64,000 bases of DNA from Spirochaetota bacterium. Its GTDB lineage: Bacteria > Spirochaetota > Brachyspiria > Brachyspirales > JACRPF01. The stretch is from positions 145,458-209,457 of the forward strand of contig JACRPF010000006.1 of the NCBI GenBank assembly GCA_016214035.1. The letters run 5' to 3'. The notes under the pieces were generated by a model. It made no database searches. It was not told where the DNA came from and worked only from the letters and a program-made list of their open reading frames with translations. The position numbers and the translations under genes were made by a program. Each line of letters opens with the position of its first letter. Within the stretch, counting starts at the first letter, position 1. This document shows positions 20,504-29,924 of the stretch, one piece after another.

Positions 20504-21112
20504 CTATTTGAGCCGCATCCTTGGGAGCCCCAGTTTCAATTCCATCGCCACCAGACGGACGGCCATGATGACCGCAATAGTCCCGGCGAATGTTATGGTG
20601 TCGGGCAGGCCGAATGAACGGAGCATAAAAAACACGATGCCGCCGATGATGCAGGCGAGCGCGTATATCTCTTTTGAAAAGATGAGCGGCACGTCGTTGC
20701 AGAAAACATCGCGCAGCACGCCGCCCATGACGCCGGTGACAAGCCCCATCACCACGGCGAATACGGGAGCGATGCCTATCGACAGCGCTTTCTGTATGCC
20801 GATGACGGTGAATACCGCGAGCCCCACCGCGTCAAAGATGAGTATGACATTCCGTATGCGGAGTATATAGGTCGCGAATATGAAAGCGATTATAGATGCC
20901 GCAATGATGACGATGAGGTAACGTATATCGGAGATCCAGAACACCGGCACAGCGCCGATGAGCACATCGCGCGTGGTGCCGCCGCCAACCGCGTTGATGA
21001 ACGCGATAAAGAACGCACCGAAAAGGTCCATGCGCTTTTTACCGGCGGCAAGCGTCCCGGTTATCGCGGAGACGAAGACGGCGAAGAGGTCGAGGATGTA
21101 AAGGACTTCCAT
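20504..21112 (-). CDS. TRIC/YicG (UPF0126) family membrane protein
   Basis: DLFAVFVSAITGTLAAGKKRMDLFGAFFIAFINAVGGGTTRDVLIG; GGVLRDVF repeat half. Confidence 0.88.
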   Translation of the reverse strand: MEVLYILDLFAVFVSAITGTLAAGKKRMDLFGAFFIAFINAVGGGTTRDVLIGAVPVFWISDIRYLIVIIAASIIAFIFATYILRIRNVILIFDAVGLAVFTVIGIQKALSIGIAPVFAVVMGLVTGVMGGVLRDVFCNDVPLIFSKEIYALACIIGGIVFFMLRSFGLPDTITFAGTIAVIMAVRLVAMELKLGLPRMRLK

Positions 21113-21248
21113 GGTCCGGAAAGTTTATCCGAGTGTTTAAAAAATGCAAATTACTGCATCGCTTGGTAAACAATGTTACCGAACGATGCGGCATATTGCA
21201 ATAATCACACGATACACTTACGATGATCGTTCCTGCAAGGAGGAACAC

Positions 21249-22169
21249 ATGCCCCAAGTGCTGATCGCCGGATCAACCGGATATCTCGGTTACTATATGA
21301 CTGAAGCGTTCAGCCGCGGGGGATTTCAGGTCACCGCAATAGCCAAGGACCGGAGTGAGGAACGAGCGGTACAGACATTATGCGCGATGGGCGCTCAATG
21401 TGTGTATGTTGATGCGTCCCGTCGTGAATCGTTCAGCACTGCGCTTACCGGCATAGATGTCGTCATCTCCTGCATGGCAGCGCCGGGAGGCGGAAACGAT
21501 GCCCAGGGTGATTTCTGGGCTATCGATCGTGACGCGAACATCCGTCTCGCAGAGGAAGCGGCGGATGCCGGCGTGAAGCACTTCATCCTGATGGCCACGT
21601 TCGAAGGTCCCCACTCGCGCCGTCAGACCGCGTTCAGCGACGCAAAAGAGACTGCGGTAGATGCAATCACCGCACGTGCATCGGCGTGCGGCATGATGCT
21701 CACCGTACTGCGCCCCAACGCGTACTTCAAAGACCTCACCAACAGGGCTTTCACCTCCGTACGAGAGAAGAATACATACACGATATTCGGTGACGGGACT
21801 GTCCGCATCAATCCGATACACGGCGCCGATGTCGCGGCGATCGCGCTTGCGTGCGCACAGGGGACTATGGCCGGCGGAAGGCAGTATCCTCTCGGAGGTC
21901 CGGACACATTCACCTTCAGGGAACTCGGCGAACTTGCCGCTTCAGTACTCGGCACAAAAGATACGCTCAAAATAAAAGCACGGTCGATCGCGCCGTTCAG
22001 GATCATCGCGTTCATCGTGGGCATGGGTGCGCTATTTTCACGTTCGCTGCGCCGGCGCCATGCGCTCATCACCTGGATGCTGTATGCCCTCACCCATGAC
22101 GCCATTGCTCCGTCATATGGGACACACCGGCTCGCAGACGAATTCCGACGGAAGGCAGCCGTGCCTTAG
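21249..22169 (+). CDS. NAD(P)H-binding/NmrA-like SDR family protein
   Basis: MPQVLIAGSTGYLGYYMTEAF Rossmann motif; AAGGAGG SD upstream of ATG 21249. Confidence 0.85.
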   Translation: MPQVLIAGSTGYLGYYMTEAFSRGGFQVTAIAKDRSEERAVQTLCAMGAQCVYVDASRRESFSTALTGIDVVISCMAAPGGGNDAQGDFWAIDRDANIRLAEEAADAGVKHFILMATFEGPHSRRQTAFSDAKETAVDAITARASACGMMLTVLRPNAYFKDLTNRAFTSVREKNTYTIFGDGTVRINPIHGADVAAIALACAQGTMAGGRQYPLGGPDTFTFRELGELAASVLGTKDTLKIKARSIAPFRIIAFIVGMGALFSRSLRRRHALITWMLYALTHDAIAPSYGTHRLADEFRRKAAVP

Positions 22170-22415
22170 GCATCATTCTGCCAATCAGATATAAATCCAC
22201 GCCGGCGGGAAAACTCCGGCCGGACCAGGTAAAACTAGACTCCTACCGCGTGGTGTCCGACACCGGCGAACTCGACTTGGACTTGACGAAAAAACAGCGC
22301 GGCGTTGTCACGATTATGGGTTATGTGAAGAACACCTATGCGGGATGGATCGTCGAGGGTGATAGAGATCGGCCCGCGCTACAAAACGCTCTGGTACGAG
22401 ATTACCGCACGCTGA
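22166..22415 (+). pseudogene. Degenerate 3' fragment of an unidentified gene (frameshifted)
   Basis: Reads LGIILPIRYKSTPAGKLRPDQVKLDSYRVVSDTGELDLDLTKKQRGVVTIMGYVKNTYAGWIVE, then after an apparent frameshift VIEIGPRYKTLWYEITAR-stop; the last 57 bp recur at 25201-25257. Confidence 0.5.
22359..22415 (+). repeat. Direct repeat copy 1 (57 bp, 50/57 identical to copy 2)
   Basis: gtgatagagatcggcccgcgctacaaaacgctctggtacgagattaccgcacgctga. Confidence 0.85.
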
Positions 22416-22452
22416 AAGAGCACAGCTGAAGGCGGCAGAAGCACCCGCGGGA

Positions 22453-23649
22453 TCATTCCTGCGTATCGCAGAGCGCCTTGAGTACCGCCTGATAGATTGC
22501 TCGCGGCTGGAACTGCTCATCAAACAAGCGGACCTTCTGCCCGACCAGCCAATGCCGGTTGACCGCCTCTGAAAGCCCCCAGATATCGATGCGGTTCACT
22601 CCGGCTTCCCGGGCCGCCTTCACAATGCCGTAGTAGCGCTCAGCCTGAAGCTTTTCATAATCCGCCGGGAACGGATTTCCTTTTTTCCACCCCGTCCCCA
22701 TACTCACGTCCAATTCGGTTATGTAGACCTCCATGCCCAGGTCTTTGAAGCGCCGGATATTTTTTTTGATGCTGTCCCAATCGTAGGTCCGGTTGACCTG
22801 GAGATGACCCTGAAAGCCCACCGCATCAACGCGGACACCGCTGTTGAGCAGGTGTTTGATTAATTGATAGAGGGCGTCGCTCTTGCGGTTGATCTCTTCC
22901 ACTTCGCAATCACGGATCTCCAGCTTTCCGACGGCCATGGAGGCATACTGCAGCGCCTTCCGGAAAACAACGGGATGCTTCTCATTGACTTTGGCATCGC
23001 CGTTCAAGCCGGACTGGTCGGCTTCGAATCCCATGCGCAACCACACACAGTCCTGCGGGCCGGTTCCGTCCTTTTTATATTCTCCGCCCGCAGCTTTATA
23101 GACGAACATCTCATTGAAAATATTCCAGCCGTCCATCTTGCGCATGTTGTCATTCGCGGTCATGAGTGCAATTATGTACCGCTGCAGAAGCTTATCCAGC
23201 TCCTCTGATGTGTATTGGTTTTTCCAGAACCACTGGGGAAAATATGTGTTCGGACCGACCATGAGGTGCTGCAGGATTTTCTGCCGGTGTTCGAGACCCC
23301 AGTTCACGAGGGCATTCAGCCCGTCGGTCCTGAAGACCATCTTCTCAATTGTGGCGGGAGCCGCATCGGGCCACGACCCCTGATAGGACGGATAGACCTG
23401 CACCTGAAGTCCTGTGCAATTCCTCAGCTGCAGTTCGGCGCACTGCTCCGCAAACTCCCCCGCGATAACGGAATCACTCCTCCCGGTTGCACTCGACTTC
23501 GAGCCGATAATGGTCTTCCCCGCATAATCCTTAAGCGCCCTGGAGGGATCAAAGAGCGGCCTGTCATTACCGATCGCCATCAGCGGTGAGACAAAGGCGA
23601 TCTGACCCACGCCCAGTACATGCAGAAATGTTCTCAGGTATTGATTCAC
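22453..23649 (-). CDS. GH10 endo-1,4-beta-xylanase-like protein
   Basis: Acid/base region DGWNIFNEMF, GFQGHLQVNR, nucleophile region YITELDVS. Confidence 0.85.
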   Translation of the reverse strand: MNQYLRTFLHVLGVGQIAFVSPLMAIGNDRPLFDPSRALKDYAGKTIIGSKSSATGRSDSVIAGEFAEQCAELQLRNCTGLQVQVYPSYQGSWPDAAPATIEKMVFRTDGLNALVNWGLEHRQKILQHLMVGPNTYFPQWFWKNQYTSEELDKLLQRYIIALMTANDNMRKMDGWNIFNEMFVYKAAGGEYKKDGTGPQDCVWLRMGFEADQSGLNGDAKVNEKHPVVFRKALQYASMAVGKLEIRDCEVEEINRKSDALYQLIKHLLNSGVRVDAVGFQGHLQVNRTYDWDSIKKNIRRFKDLGMEVYITELDVSMGTGWKKGNPFPADYEKLQAERYYGIVKAAREAGVNRIDIWGLSEAVNRHWLVGQKVRLFDEQFQPRAIYQAVLKALCDTQE

Positions 23650-25079
23650 TTTTCACCTTCCGTTTCCACTCCGTATATACGTTCGTACAGTTTTTTGTGT
23701 ATCCCGGCGTAGCGCTGCACCGTGCGCACATATGGCCGGCCATCCTGCTGCACCAATCCCTGTTTCAGCACGTTACCTTGCGGCATAGCAACGGGCAGGT
23801 CGATATATTCGCAGCGATGAATGCCCACCATGTTCGGCTGCGCAAAGGCGTCATCCAAGTAGTGCGCCCAGAGATCCGCCGCCGCGTCTTCGGTGGGCCA
23901 CGATCCCCACATCCCCGACGGGAATTGCGGCGTGGCAAAGTTCACCGCGAAATCGCAGATTAATATCGGCTTGCCGGTGAGCTCAGCAATACGGTCAAAC
24001 GCCGCCTTGTCAAAACGGGCAGCCATTCCCTTTATTGGAATCGGCTGAATCGCCACGCCGTCGATATAGGGAACCGCCTCTTTGATGACATCTTCCAGCC
24101 CCAGATCAACCGACGCATAACGATCACCGAAGATCAAATGTTGCGGATCGAGTTTTCGGATCTCGTCATGACAGAACTTGTAATACTCCCGGACCAGAAC
24201 TGCAACGAACGCTCTGTCGTCATCCATGACTGACTGATCGTCCGGCCGCAGATTTGCCCATGCCCGTTCCGCCAGGAGACCGGCACGGTCCGCCACAATT
24301 GTCCCGTACGCTTCATTGACAGCAGCCACCGTCTTCCGCCGTTCCAGAAGAAAATCAACATATCGTATTTTACCCGGCGCACCGGCCGCCAATCTGCGAT
24401 AGGCGAACGGCCAGTCGTTTCCCTTCCGCCGCAATTCAAGGTTCCACCATTGCGGCAGGTCCACATACATATATCCGATGAGGTTTTTCAATCCTTTCAC
24501 GGGCTCGACGTACTCTGCTATACTCCGGGCGAGATCGCGGCGCACAGTTCCATCGAACAGATCAATGCGTTCGGGATTTTTTGAATACCGTGAGATTTCG
24601 AGCAGTTCCAATGAAACCACCGCCGGCATCTCATTGAGCATCGCCTGCCGGTTCTGCTTATTGACCCCGCCATAACCAGCCGAATTGAACCCCCAGCGGC
24701 GCAGATTTTCGGCAGCATCCCTTGTGAATGCAGTGAAATCACGATGATATGCCGCATCAAACAACGGAAGTGCACACGCCGCCAGGATGTGTGTCACACC
24801 CAGCGAAATCATGCTGTTGCCGTCCGGCGTTACCAGCCACCAGCGGTCTTTTATCTGCTGCAGTGAAAACCACCCGGTCGCCCGGCCTTTGATACTCCTC
24901 GAACCGCCGTACGAATCCAGATCGAGACGCGCCTTGACGTCCGCCACTTCAACCTGCCTGGCGGTTGTGATGTCATAGGCGCCGAGATTGGTTCCGGCGG
25001 CGCACAGAACAGCCGACGGCGTGATGGCGATGATGCCTGCACCGAGAACGTGCGGCAGTATGCGCAGATATTTGCACAT
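23646..25079 (-). CDS. Secreted clan-A glycoside hydrolase (beta-agarase/GH42-like)
   Basis: Start chosen at MCKYLRILPHVLGAGIIA; GWFSLQQIKDRWWLVTPDGNSMISLGV; LIGYMYVDLPQWWN. The track ORF extends to 25226 and overlaps a repeat on the other strand. Confidence 0.75.
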   Translation of the reverse strand: MCKYLRILPHVLGAGIIAITPSAVLCAAGTNLGAYDITTARQVEVADVKARLDLDSYGGSRSIKGRATGWFSLQQIKDRWWLVTPDGNSMISLGVTHILAACALPLFDAAYHRDFTAFTRDAAENLRRWGFNSAGYGGVNKQNRQAMLNEMPAVVSLELLEISRYSKNPERIDLFDGTVRRDLARSIAEYVEPVKGLKNLIGYMYVDLPQWWNLELRRKGNDWPFAYRRLAAGAPGKIRYVDFLLERRKTVAAVNEAYGTIVADRAGLLAERAWANLRPDDQSVMDDDRAFVAVLVREYYKFCHDEIRKLDPQHLIFGDRYASVDLGLEDVIKEAVPYIDGVAIQPIPIKGMAARFDKAAFDRIAELTGKPILICDFAVNFATPQFPSGMWGSWPTEDAAADLWAHYLDDAFAQPNMVGIHRCEYIDLPVAMPQGNVLKQGLVQQDGRPYVRTVQRYAGIHKKLYERIYGVETEGEK

Positions 25080-25200
25080 GATTCTTACGATCAATGGCGG
25101 TATAAAAGCGGAAAGGTGTTTGCGGCTTTCATTGCGGCTATCTCGCATGATATCAATATACTCCGGTGAACCGTCATTGTCAATGCCGCCTGTCGGAGTC

Positions 25201-25257
25201 GTCGTAGATATCGGTACGCGCTGCAAAACGCTCTGGTACGAGATTACCGCGCGCTGA
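25201..25257 (+). repeat. Direct repeat copy 2 (57 bp)
   Basis: gtcgtagatatcggtacgcgctgcaaaacgctctggtacgagattaccgcgcgctga; encodes VVDIGTRCKTLWYEITAR-stop. Confidence 0.85.
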
Positions 25258-25264
25258 CCGTCGC

Positions 25265-25293
25265 TTGAAAATCATTTCCACGCGTGATATAGT
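25265..25293 (+). promoter_or_regulatory. Sigma70-like promoter for gene at 25303
   Basis: TTGAAA, 17-bp spacer, TATAGT; leaves little 5' UTR, so the true start may be downstream of the track start. Confidence 0.4.
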
Positions 25294-25302
25294 GTCATTA
25301 TT

Positions 25303-26832
25303 ATGGCCATATCGCAGAAAGTATATAAAGCACTCCGCACTACTCTTCAGGCAGCTGTCACTTTATTCGCATGTTCTTCCATTATATTCAGCGCGCCGGC
25401 GCGTCAGGCGGATTCGTTCATGGACTCCATCGGCGTCTGCGTGCATATGTTCATGAACGGGCTTTACACGAACAATTACAGTTTTGTAAAATCAAAACTC
25501 CTTGCGGCAAACATCAGGCACGTTCGCGACGACCTTGCTGTTGACCGGCCTATCGGGACGGCGGCATGGAAGGATATGGCGGCAAGCGGCATCAAGATCG
25601 GATTTATACTGAATCAGGCATGGGCGACTGTCGATACCTATCGTTCATATTTAAAGACGAACGGACTCATAAGCGCTGCCGACTATTTTGAAGGACCGAA
25701 CGAATTTGACGGTGCGCAGTCAAATTGGGTCAGCGTATTATCGAATTATCAGGCGGACATCTATACGAAGATGAAGGGCGATCCGGAAACGGCGTCAATT
25801 CCCGTGATAGCTCCGTCGTTCATCATCAATCACGCGTCGTACCGGTCGAATCTGGGGAATATCAGCGCCATCGCCGATTACGGCAATTGTCATCCGTATC
25901 CGGGCGGGGCGATGCCGTCGACAAGTCAGACAACGAATGAGATCGCAGCATGCGCCATCACCACCGGAACGAATCCGGTGTTCATAACGGAGATCGGTTA
26001 TCAGAACGCGACCAATACCACAAACGGTCATCACCCCGCATCCGAACTGGCCGCGGGCATTTATCTCCCGCGCATATATTTCGACATGTTCTCACGCGGC
26101 ATCGTCAGGACCTATTACTATCAATTCCTGGATCACATCACCGACGGCGGAGCGCTGACGAACGTAGAAGCGTACTTCGGTCTCATACGTTATGACCTGA
26201 GCGATAAGCCGGCGTATACCGCGCTCAAAAACATGACCGCGCTGGTGAAAGACCCCGGGCCATCATTCACGCCAGCCGGTCTTGTGTTTACCGTGAGCGG
26301 TACGCCGGTGAAAACCGTGCTGCTGCAGAAACGGGACGGAAGCTTTTATCTCGCACTCTGGCGCGAAGTATCGGTGTGGAATAACTCGTCACGCACGAAT
26401 ATCATACCGCCGGCATCGAATGTGACGGTAACACTGCCGGGCGCATATACGGTTGCGGTCTACAGTCCCACGGACTCGTCAAATGCCCTGCAGAATTTCA
26501 CCAATGTAAGCAGCATGACGCTAAGTCTCCAGGGTGAAGTGAAGGTCCTGAAGATCGAATCAATTACAAGCAGCACCAACCGCATCATCACCGCACTCAG
26601 CGGCGTCCATTACAAGAAGGACGGTGTATCCATCGTTTTCATCGATATTCCGGATAGTACTGAGGGTTCGGTATACTCGCTGACGGGACGGATGATCGCA
26701 ACGCTCACGAAGGATGCCCGCGGACTTGTGTGGAACGTATCGGGAAACGCCCGAACGATCCCCGGTGTGTATCTCTGCAGACTTCGTACGTTGACGGAAA
26801 CGAAGATCGTTAAGGTAATCATGAAGCCGTAA
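25303..26832 (+). CDS. Secreted glycosidase-like protein with C-terminal sorting/FlgD-Ig-like tail
   Basis: FEGPNEFDGAQSNWV and PVFITEIGYQNA resemble clan-A acid/base and nucleophile strands; tail GSVYSLTGRMIATLTKDARGLVWNVSGNARTIPGVYLCRLRTLTETKIVKVIMKP. Confidence 0.7.
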   Translation: MAISQKVYKALRTTLQAAVTLFACSSIIFSAPARQADSFMDSIGVCVHMFMNGLYTNNYSFVKSKLLAANIRHVRDDLAVDRPIGTAAWKDMAASGIKIGFILNQAWATVDTYRSYLKTNGLISAADYFEGPNEFDGAQSNWVSVLSNYQADIYTKMKGDPETASIPVIAPSFIINHASYRSNLGNISAIADYGNCHPYPGGAMPSTSQTTNEIAACAITTGTNPVFITEIGYQNATNTTNGHHPASELAAGIYLPRIYFDMFSRGIVRTYYYQFLDHITDGGALTNVEAYFGLIRYDLSDKPAYTALKNMTALVKDPGPSFTPAGLVFTVSGTPVKTVLLQKRDGSFYLALWREVSVWNNSSRTNIIPPASNVTVTLPGAYTVAVYSPTDSSNALQNFTNVSSMTLSLQGEVKVLKIESITSSTNRIITALSGVHYKKDGVSIVFIDIPDSTEGSVYSLTGRMIATLTKDARGLVWNVSGNARTIPGVYLCRLRTLTETKIVKVIMKP

Positions 26833-26949
26833 CGGTGGAACACGGATCATAGTTTCAACTCATAGACAAAAACAGCGCCTTCATGCCGCTATCGCCGTAT
26901 GGAAAAGTGATCAACGCCGCTGCGGCACGCCGCGAGAACGCATGACCCG

Positions 26950-27002
26950 TTATGCAAAAGTTGCATAAATTTGTTGACAGTTGCATATAAATTGCTTATA
27001 CT
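26950..27002 (+). promoter_or_regulatory. Palindromic operator plus consensus promoter for the M14 peptidase gene
   Basis: TTATGCAA-AAG-TTGCATAA (26950-26968), TTGACA (26974-26979), 17-bp spacer, TATACT (26997-27002). Confidence 0.75.
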
Positions 27003-27021
27003 GTATTCACGAGGTACCACT

Positions 27022-29811
27022 ATGAAAAACATATCATTTCGAAGATTGCTCATACGTATGGCGGCAATCGCAGCAGCGTCATGCAGCGTATTCGCAGGAA
27101 CTTTGACCGTCGCGGATTTTTCATTTAACGGCGAGTATGGTTCAAAGGGAGCAGTTATCTCGTATGTCAGCGAGAATCGATTCAAGGTGGTCCTCGGGGC
27201 GGCACCGGGACACGACAACTGGCCTAACATGCTGCAGTTCATCATCTCGAGCAATGCACTCGGCAAATCGATAAGAATTGACACCTTGTTCAATTCTGCT
27301 GCAGAGTGGGATTACCATTATAACCATTACTTTTCTTCATACTCATATGACAGAGTGACCTGGTATCCGCTTACGTATCAAAACACAAACTACTCATGGG
27401 AACCGCGTGATGACTGGATCATATTACCGGTTATGCAGCAGGATAAGGTTTACTTCGGGCATATGATCCCGATGAGTTATGAAGAAACAATACGGATTGC
27501 AGATAAATACAAAAATAATCCCTGCGTTTTTATTACAAATATCGGACAATCCGCGGAAGGCAGAAACATATACCGTTTTGTGATCACGGATCCAAACAGC
27601 CCGGTACCCCGGACAAACCGATGGGGTATGTATTTCTCTCAAGTGCATCCGGGTGAATGTAATGCCGCATGGCGTAATGTCGGGATGATGGAATGGCTGC
27701 TTGGCGATACCGAAGCGGCAGCCGATGCGCGCAGACGGACCATCTGCCACTTCGTTCTTCTTGCCAGTCCCGATTCTGCTAAATACGGATTCTATCGGGT
27801 AAATACGCTTGGTGTTGATATGAATCAATCATACAGATCTGCCGGTTCATCTGCAGCAGCGCAGACCCCCGAAGCTTATGTCATGCAGCGAGATCTTGAG
27901 CGCATCATGGCAACCTCGGAAAAGATCACGATAAATTGGAATAATCACAATTCAGAATTGAGGGTGTATAATCACCCGGTAAAAATCGGATCGGAAATAA
28001 GCATCCTTGGCGGAACGAATCTTCTGGCGGCATACTTCAGACAGAGTGACCTATTGAACACTATCTATGATCCGATGGATAACTCAAAAAGCCTCATCGG
28101 GTCGTCATGGGCGGGCGGGCCTTGTGTGCAATTCGGTATTTCCGGATTTCTATGCGAAGGCGGCGGCAGGTTCCGCACCATGTATACAAATAAAACAGCC
28201 GGAGAAGCAACAATTCGGGGCTTGACCGCTTTTTATAAAAACACGAAATCCGGGGAACCTGTTGTGCCGATTATTACGGGTGTGCTGCCGAGTCTGACGA
28301 CGAACAAAGCGTTTACCATCACACTTGATGTGACTGCCGATTATGGCTATTGGTCAACGAACGGCGGTTCATACCGGCAGTTCACCACAAGCGGCGTGAG
28401 CATCCCTATCGCGGCCACAACAACGCTATCGTATTATGGACGCAATGCGGGCGGATATTCCAGCGTAACAAATACAAGAACCTACACGATTGATATGGAT
28501 GCACCTACAGTGAGCGGCGTACCTGAAAGCTGTACCACGAACAGGCCTTTTGCTATTACTTTGGATGTAAACGAAAACCACGGTTATTGGTCAATCAATG
28601 GCGGTGCATATCAGCAAATTACAACCAACGGTGCAGCACTCTATATCGACCGCACGACAACGCTTCGTTATTACGGCATGGATGCTTTTGGAAATGCAAG
28701 CGCAACAAACACGAAATCGTATGCATTCTCTGTTGCCGGCTGTGTCTATGAAGGGGAAATCGCGACGCTCTACAGGGCAGGCATTGCTGCAAATCAAAGC
28801 GGTTACACCGGTACCGGATTCATCGACTTTTTCAATGAGATCGGCAGTTCTGCCGCATGGAACATCACTGCGGGTGCGGCAAAATCATATACAGCGATAT
28901 TCCGATACGCGAACGGCATCACACCGGCAAGACCATGCGCCGTCTCTGTCAACGGCATCGATAGCGGCACGGTCATGTTTGAACCTACCGGCAGCTGGGC
29001 TTCCTGGCGCTATGGTGTCGTTGAGACGGCTCTCGCCGCCGGTGCATATGCAGTGAAACTGATGTCTGCTGTTTCGAACGGCGGACCGAATGTTGATTCT
29101 CTGATGTTTGGATATGATTACGAGGGCGAAGAGGCGGCGATAATATACCGGGGTGTTGTTGCAACGAATTGGACAGGATTCTGCGGTAAAGGATTTCTTG
29201 ATCTTGAGTCGGCGGCGGGAAGTTATGCTGAATGGAATGTTGTTTCCAGCACCGCACAGACGGTGACGATATTAGTCCGATATGCTAACGGTCTTGCAGC
29301 CGATCGGCCATGCGACATCGTGGTGAACGGCACTGCTGTTGGCCGAAACACGTTTGTGTCAACAGGTAATTGGACTGATTGGAAATATGCACACATTGCC
29401 GTACCGTTTACTGCCGGGGTGAATTCTATCCGATTTGCCGCAGCAAGCGCGCTTGGCGCGGCGAATATTGATAAGTTCACGGTTGTCTACGGAATTGAAA
29501 TGGGTGCTGTTGCAAAATCCGCTGCTGATGAAAATACGATGATAACACCACAGGCAGATACGGTCAGCGTGCAGAACATCCCATTTCGCGGTGTTGGAAA
29601 TATCACGTTCTTAAATGTACCGCAAGGCGCATCGGCGCGTATATATTCCCTTTCCGGCATGCTGATTGCTGAAGTTCAAAGCTCCTCGTCACATGAGCTC
29701 TCATGGAATGGCAGAGCATCTGACGGGAGTACGGTGAAACCCGGTGTGTATTTCTGCCAACTGAGTTCATCACAGGGCATAAAGATCGTTAAGATAATGG
29801 TGAAGAAATAG
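27022..29811 (+). CDS. Secreted M14 family zinc carboxypeptidase with two chitobiase-like modules, two CBM6/35-like modules and a C-terminal tail
   Basis: SQVHPGECNAAWRNVGMMEWLLGD (HxxE zinc motif), NWNNHNSE; internal duplications; tail ARIYSLSGMLIAEV...PGVYFCQLSSSQGIKIVKIMVKK. Confidence 0.8.
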   Translation: MKNISFRRLLIRMAAIAAASCSVFAGTLTVADFSFNGEYGSKGAVISYVSENRFKVVLGAAPGHDNWPNMLQFIISSNALGKSIRIDTLFNSAAEWDYHYNHYFSSYSYDRVTWYPLTYQNTNYSWEPRDDWIILPVMQQDKVYFGHMIPMSYEETIRIADKYKNNPCVFITNIGQSAEGRNIYRFVITDPNSPVPRTNRWGMYFSQVHPGECNAAWRNVGMMEWLLGDTEAAADARRRTICHFVLLASPDSAKYGFYRVNTLGVDMNQSYRSAGSSAAAQTPEAYVMQRDLERIMATSEKITINWNNHNSELRVYNHPVKIGSEISILGGTNLLAAYFRQSDLLNTIYDPMDNSKSLIGSSWAGGPCVQFGISGFLCEGGGRFRTMYTNKTAGEATIRGLTAFYKNTKSGEPVVPIITGVLPSLTTNKAFTITLDVTADYGYWSTNGGSYRQFTTSGVSIPIAATTTLSYYGRNAGGYSSVTNTRTYTIDMDAPTVSGVPESCTTNRPFAITLDVNENHGYWSINGGAYQQITTNGAALYIDRTTTLRYYGMDAFGNASATNTKSYAFSVAGCVYEGEIATLYRAGIAANQSGYTGTGFIDFFNEIGSSAAWNITAGAAKSYTAIFRYANGITPARPCAVSVNGIDSGTVMFEPTGSWASWRYGVVETALAAGAYAVKLMSAVSNGGPNVDSLMFGYDYEGEEAAIIYRGVVATNWTGFCGKGFLDLESAAGSYAEWNVVSSTAQTVTILVRYANGLAADRPCDIVVNGTAVGRNTFVSTGNWTDWKYAHIAVPFTAGVNSIRFAAASALGAANIDKFTVVYGIEMGAVAKSAADENTMITPQADTVSVQNIPFRGVGNITFLNVPQGASARIYSLSGMLIAEVQSSSSHELSWNGRASDGSTVKPGVYFCQLSSSQGIKIVKIMVKK

Positions 29812-29924
29812 AATAATCGGCTGCTTCGATTTTGTTTCTTAAAATCATCCGATTTTTTCACAAGATTTACCAAGATTTTTTCCGCATTCCGGTGTAAACT
29901 GATAGAAAAATCAGGAGTCCCGAC

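Noticed and set aside
25080-25226. N-terminal extension of the agarase-like ORF
   Set aside because: Extension runs antisense into the 57-bp repeat and precedes the signal peptide; start at 25079 is more plausible.
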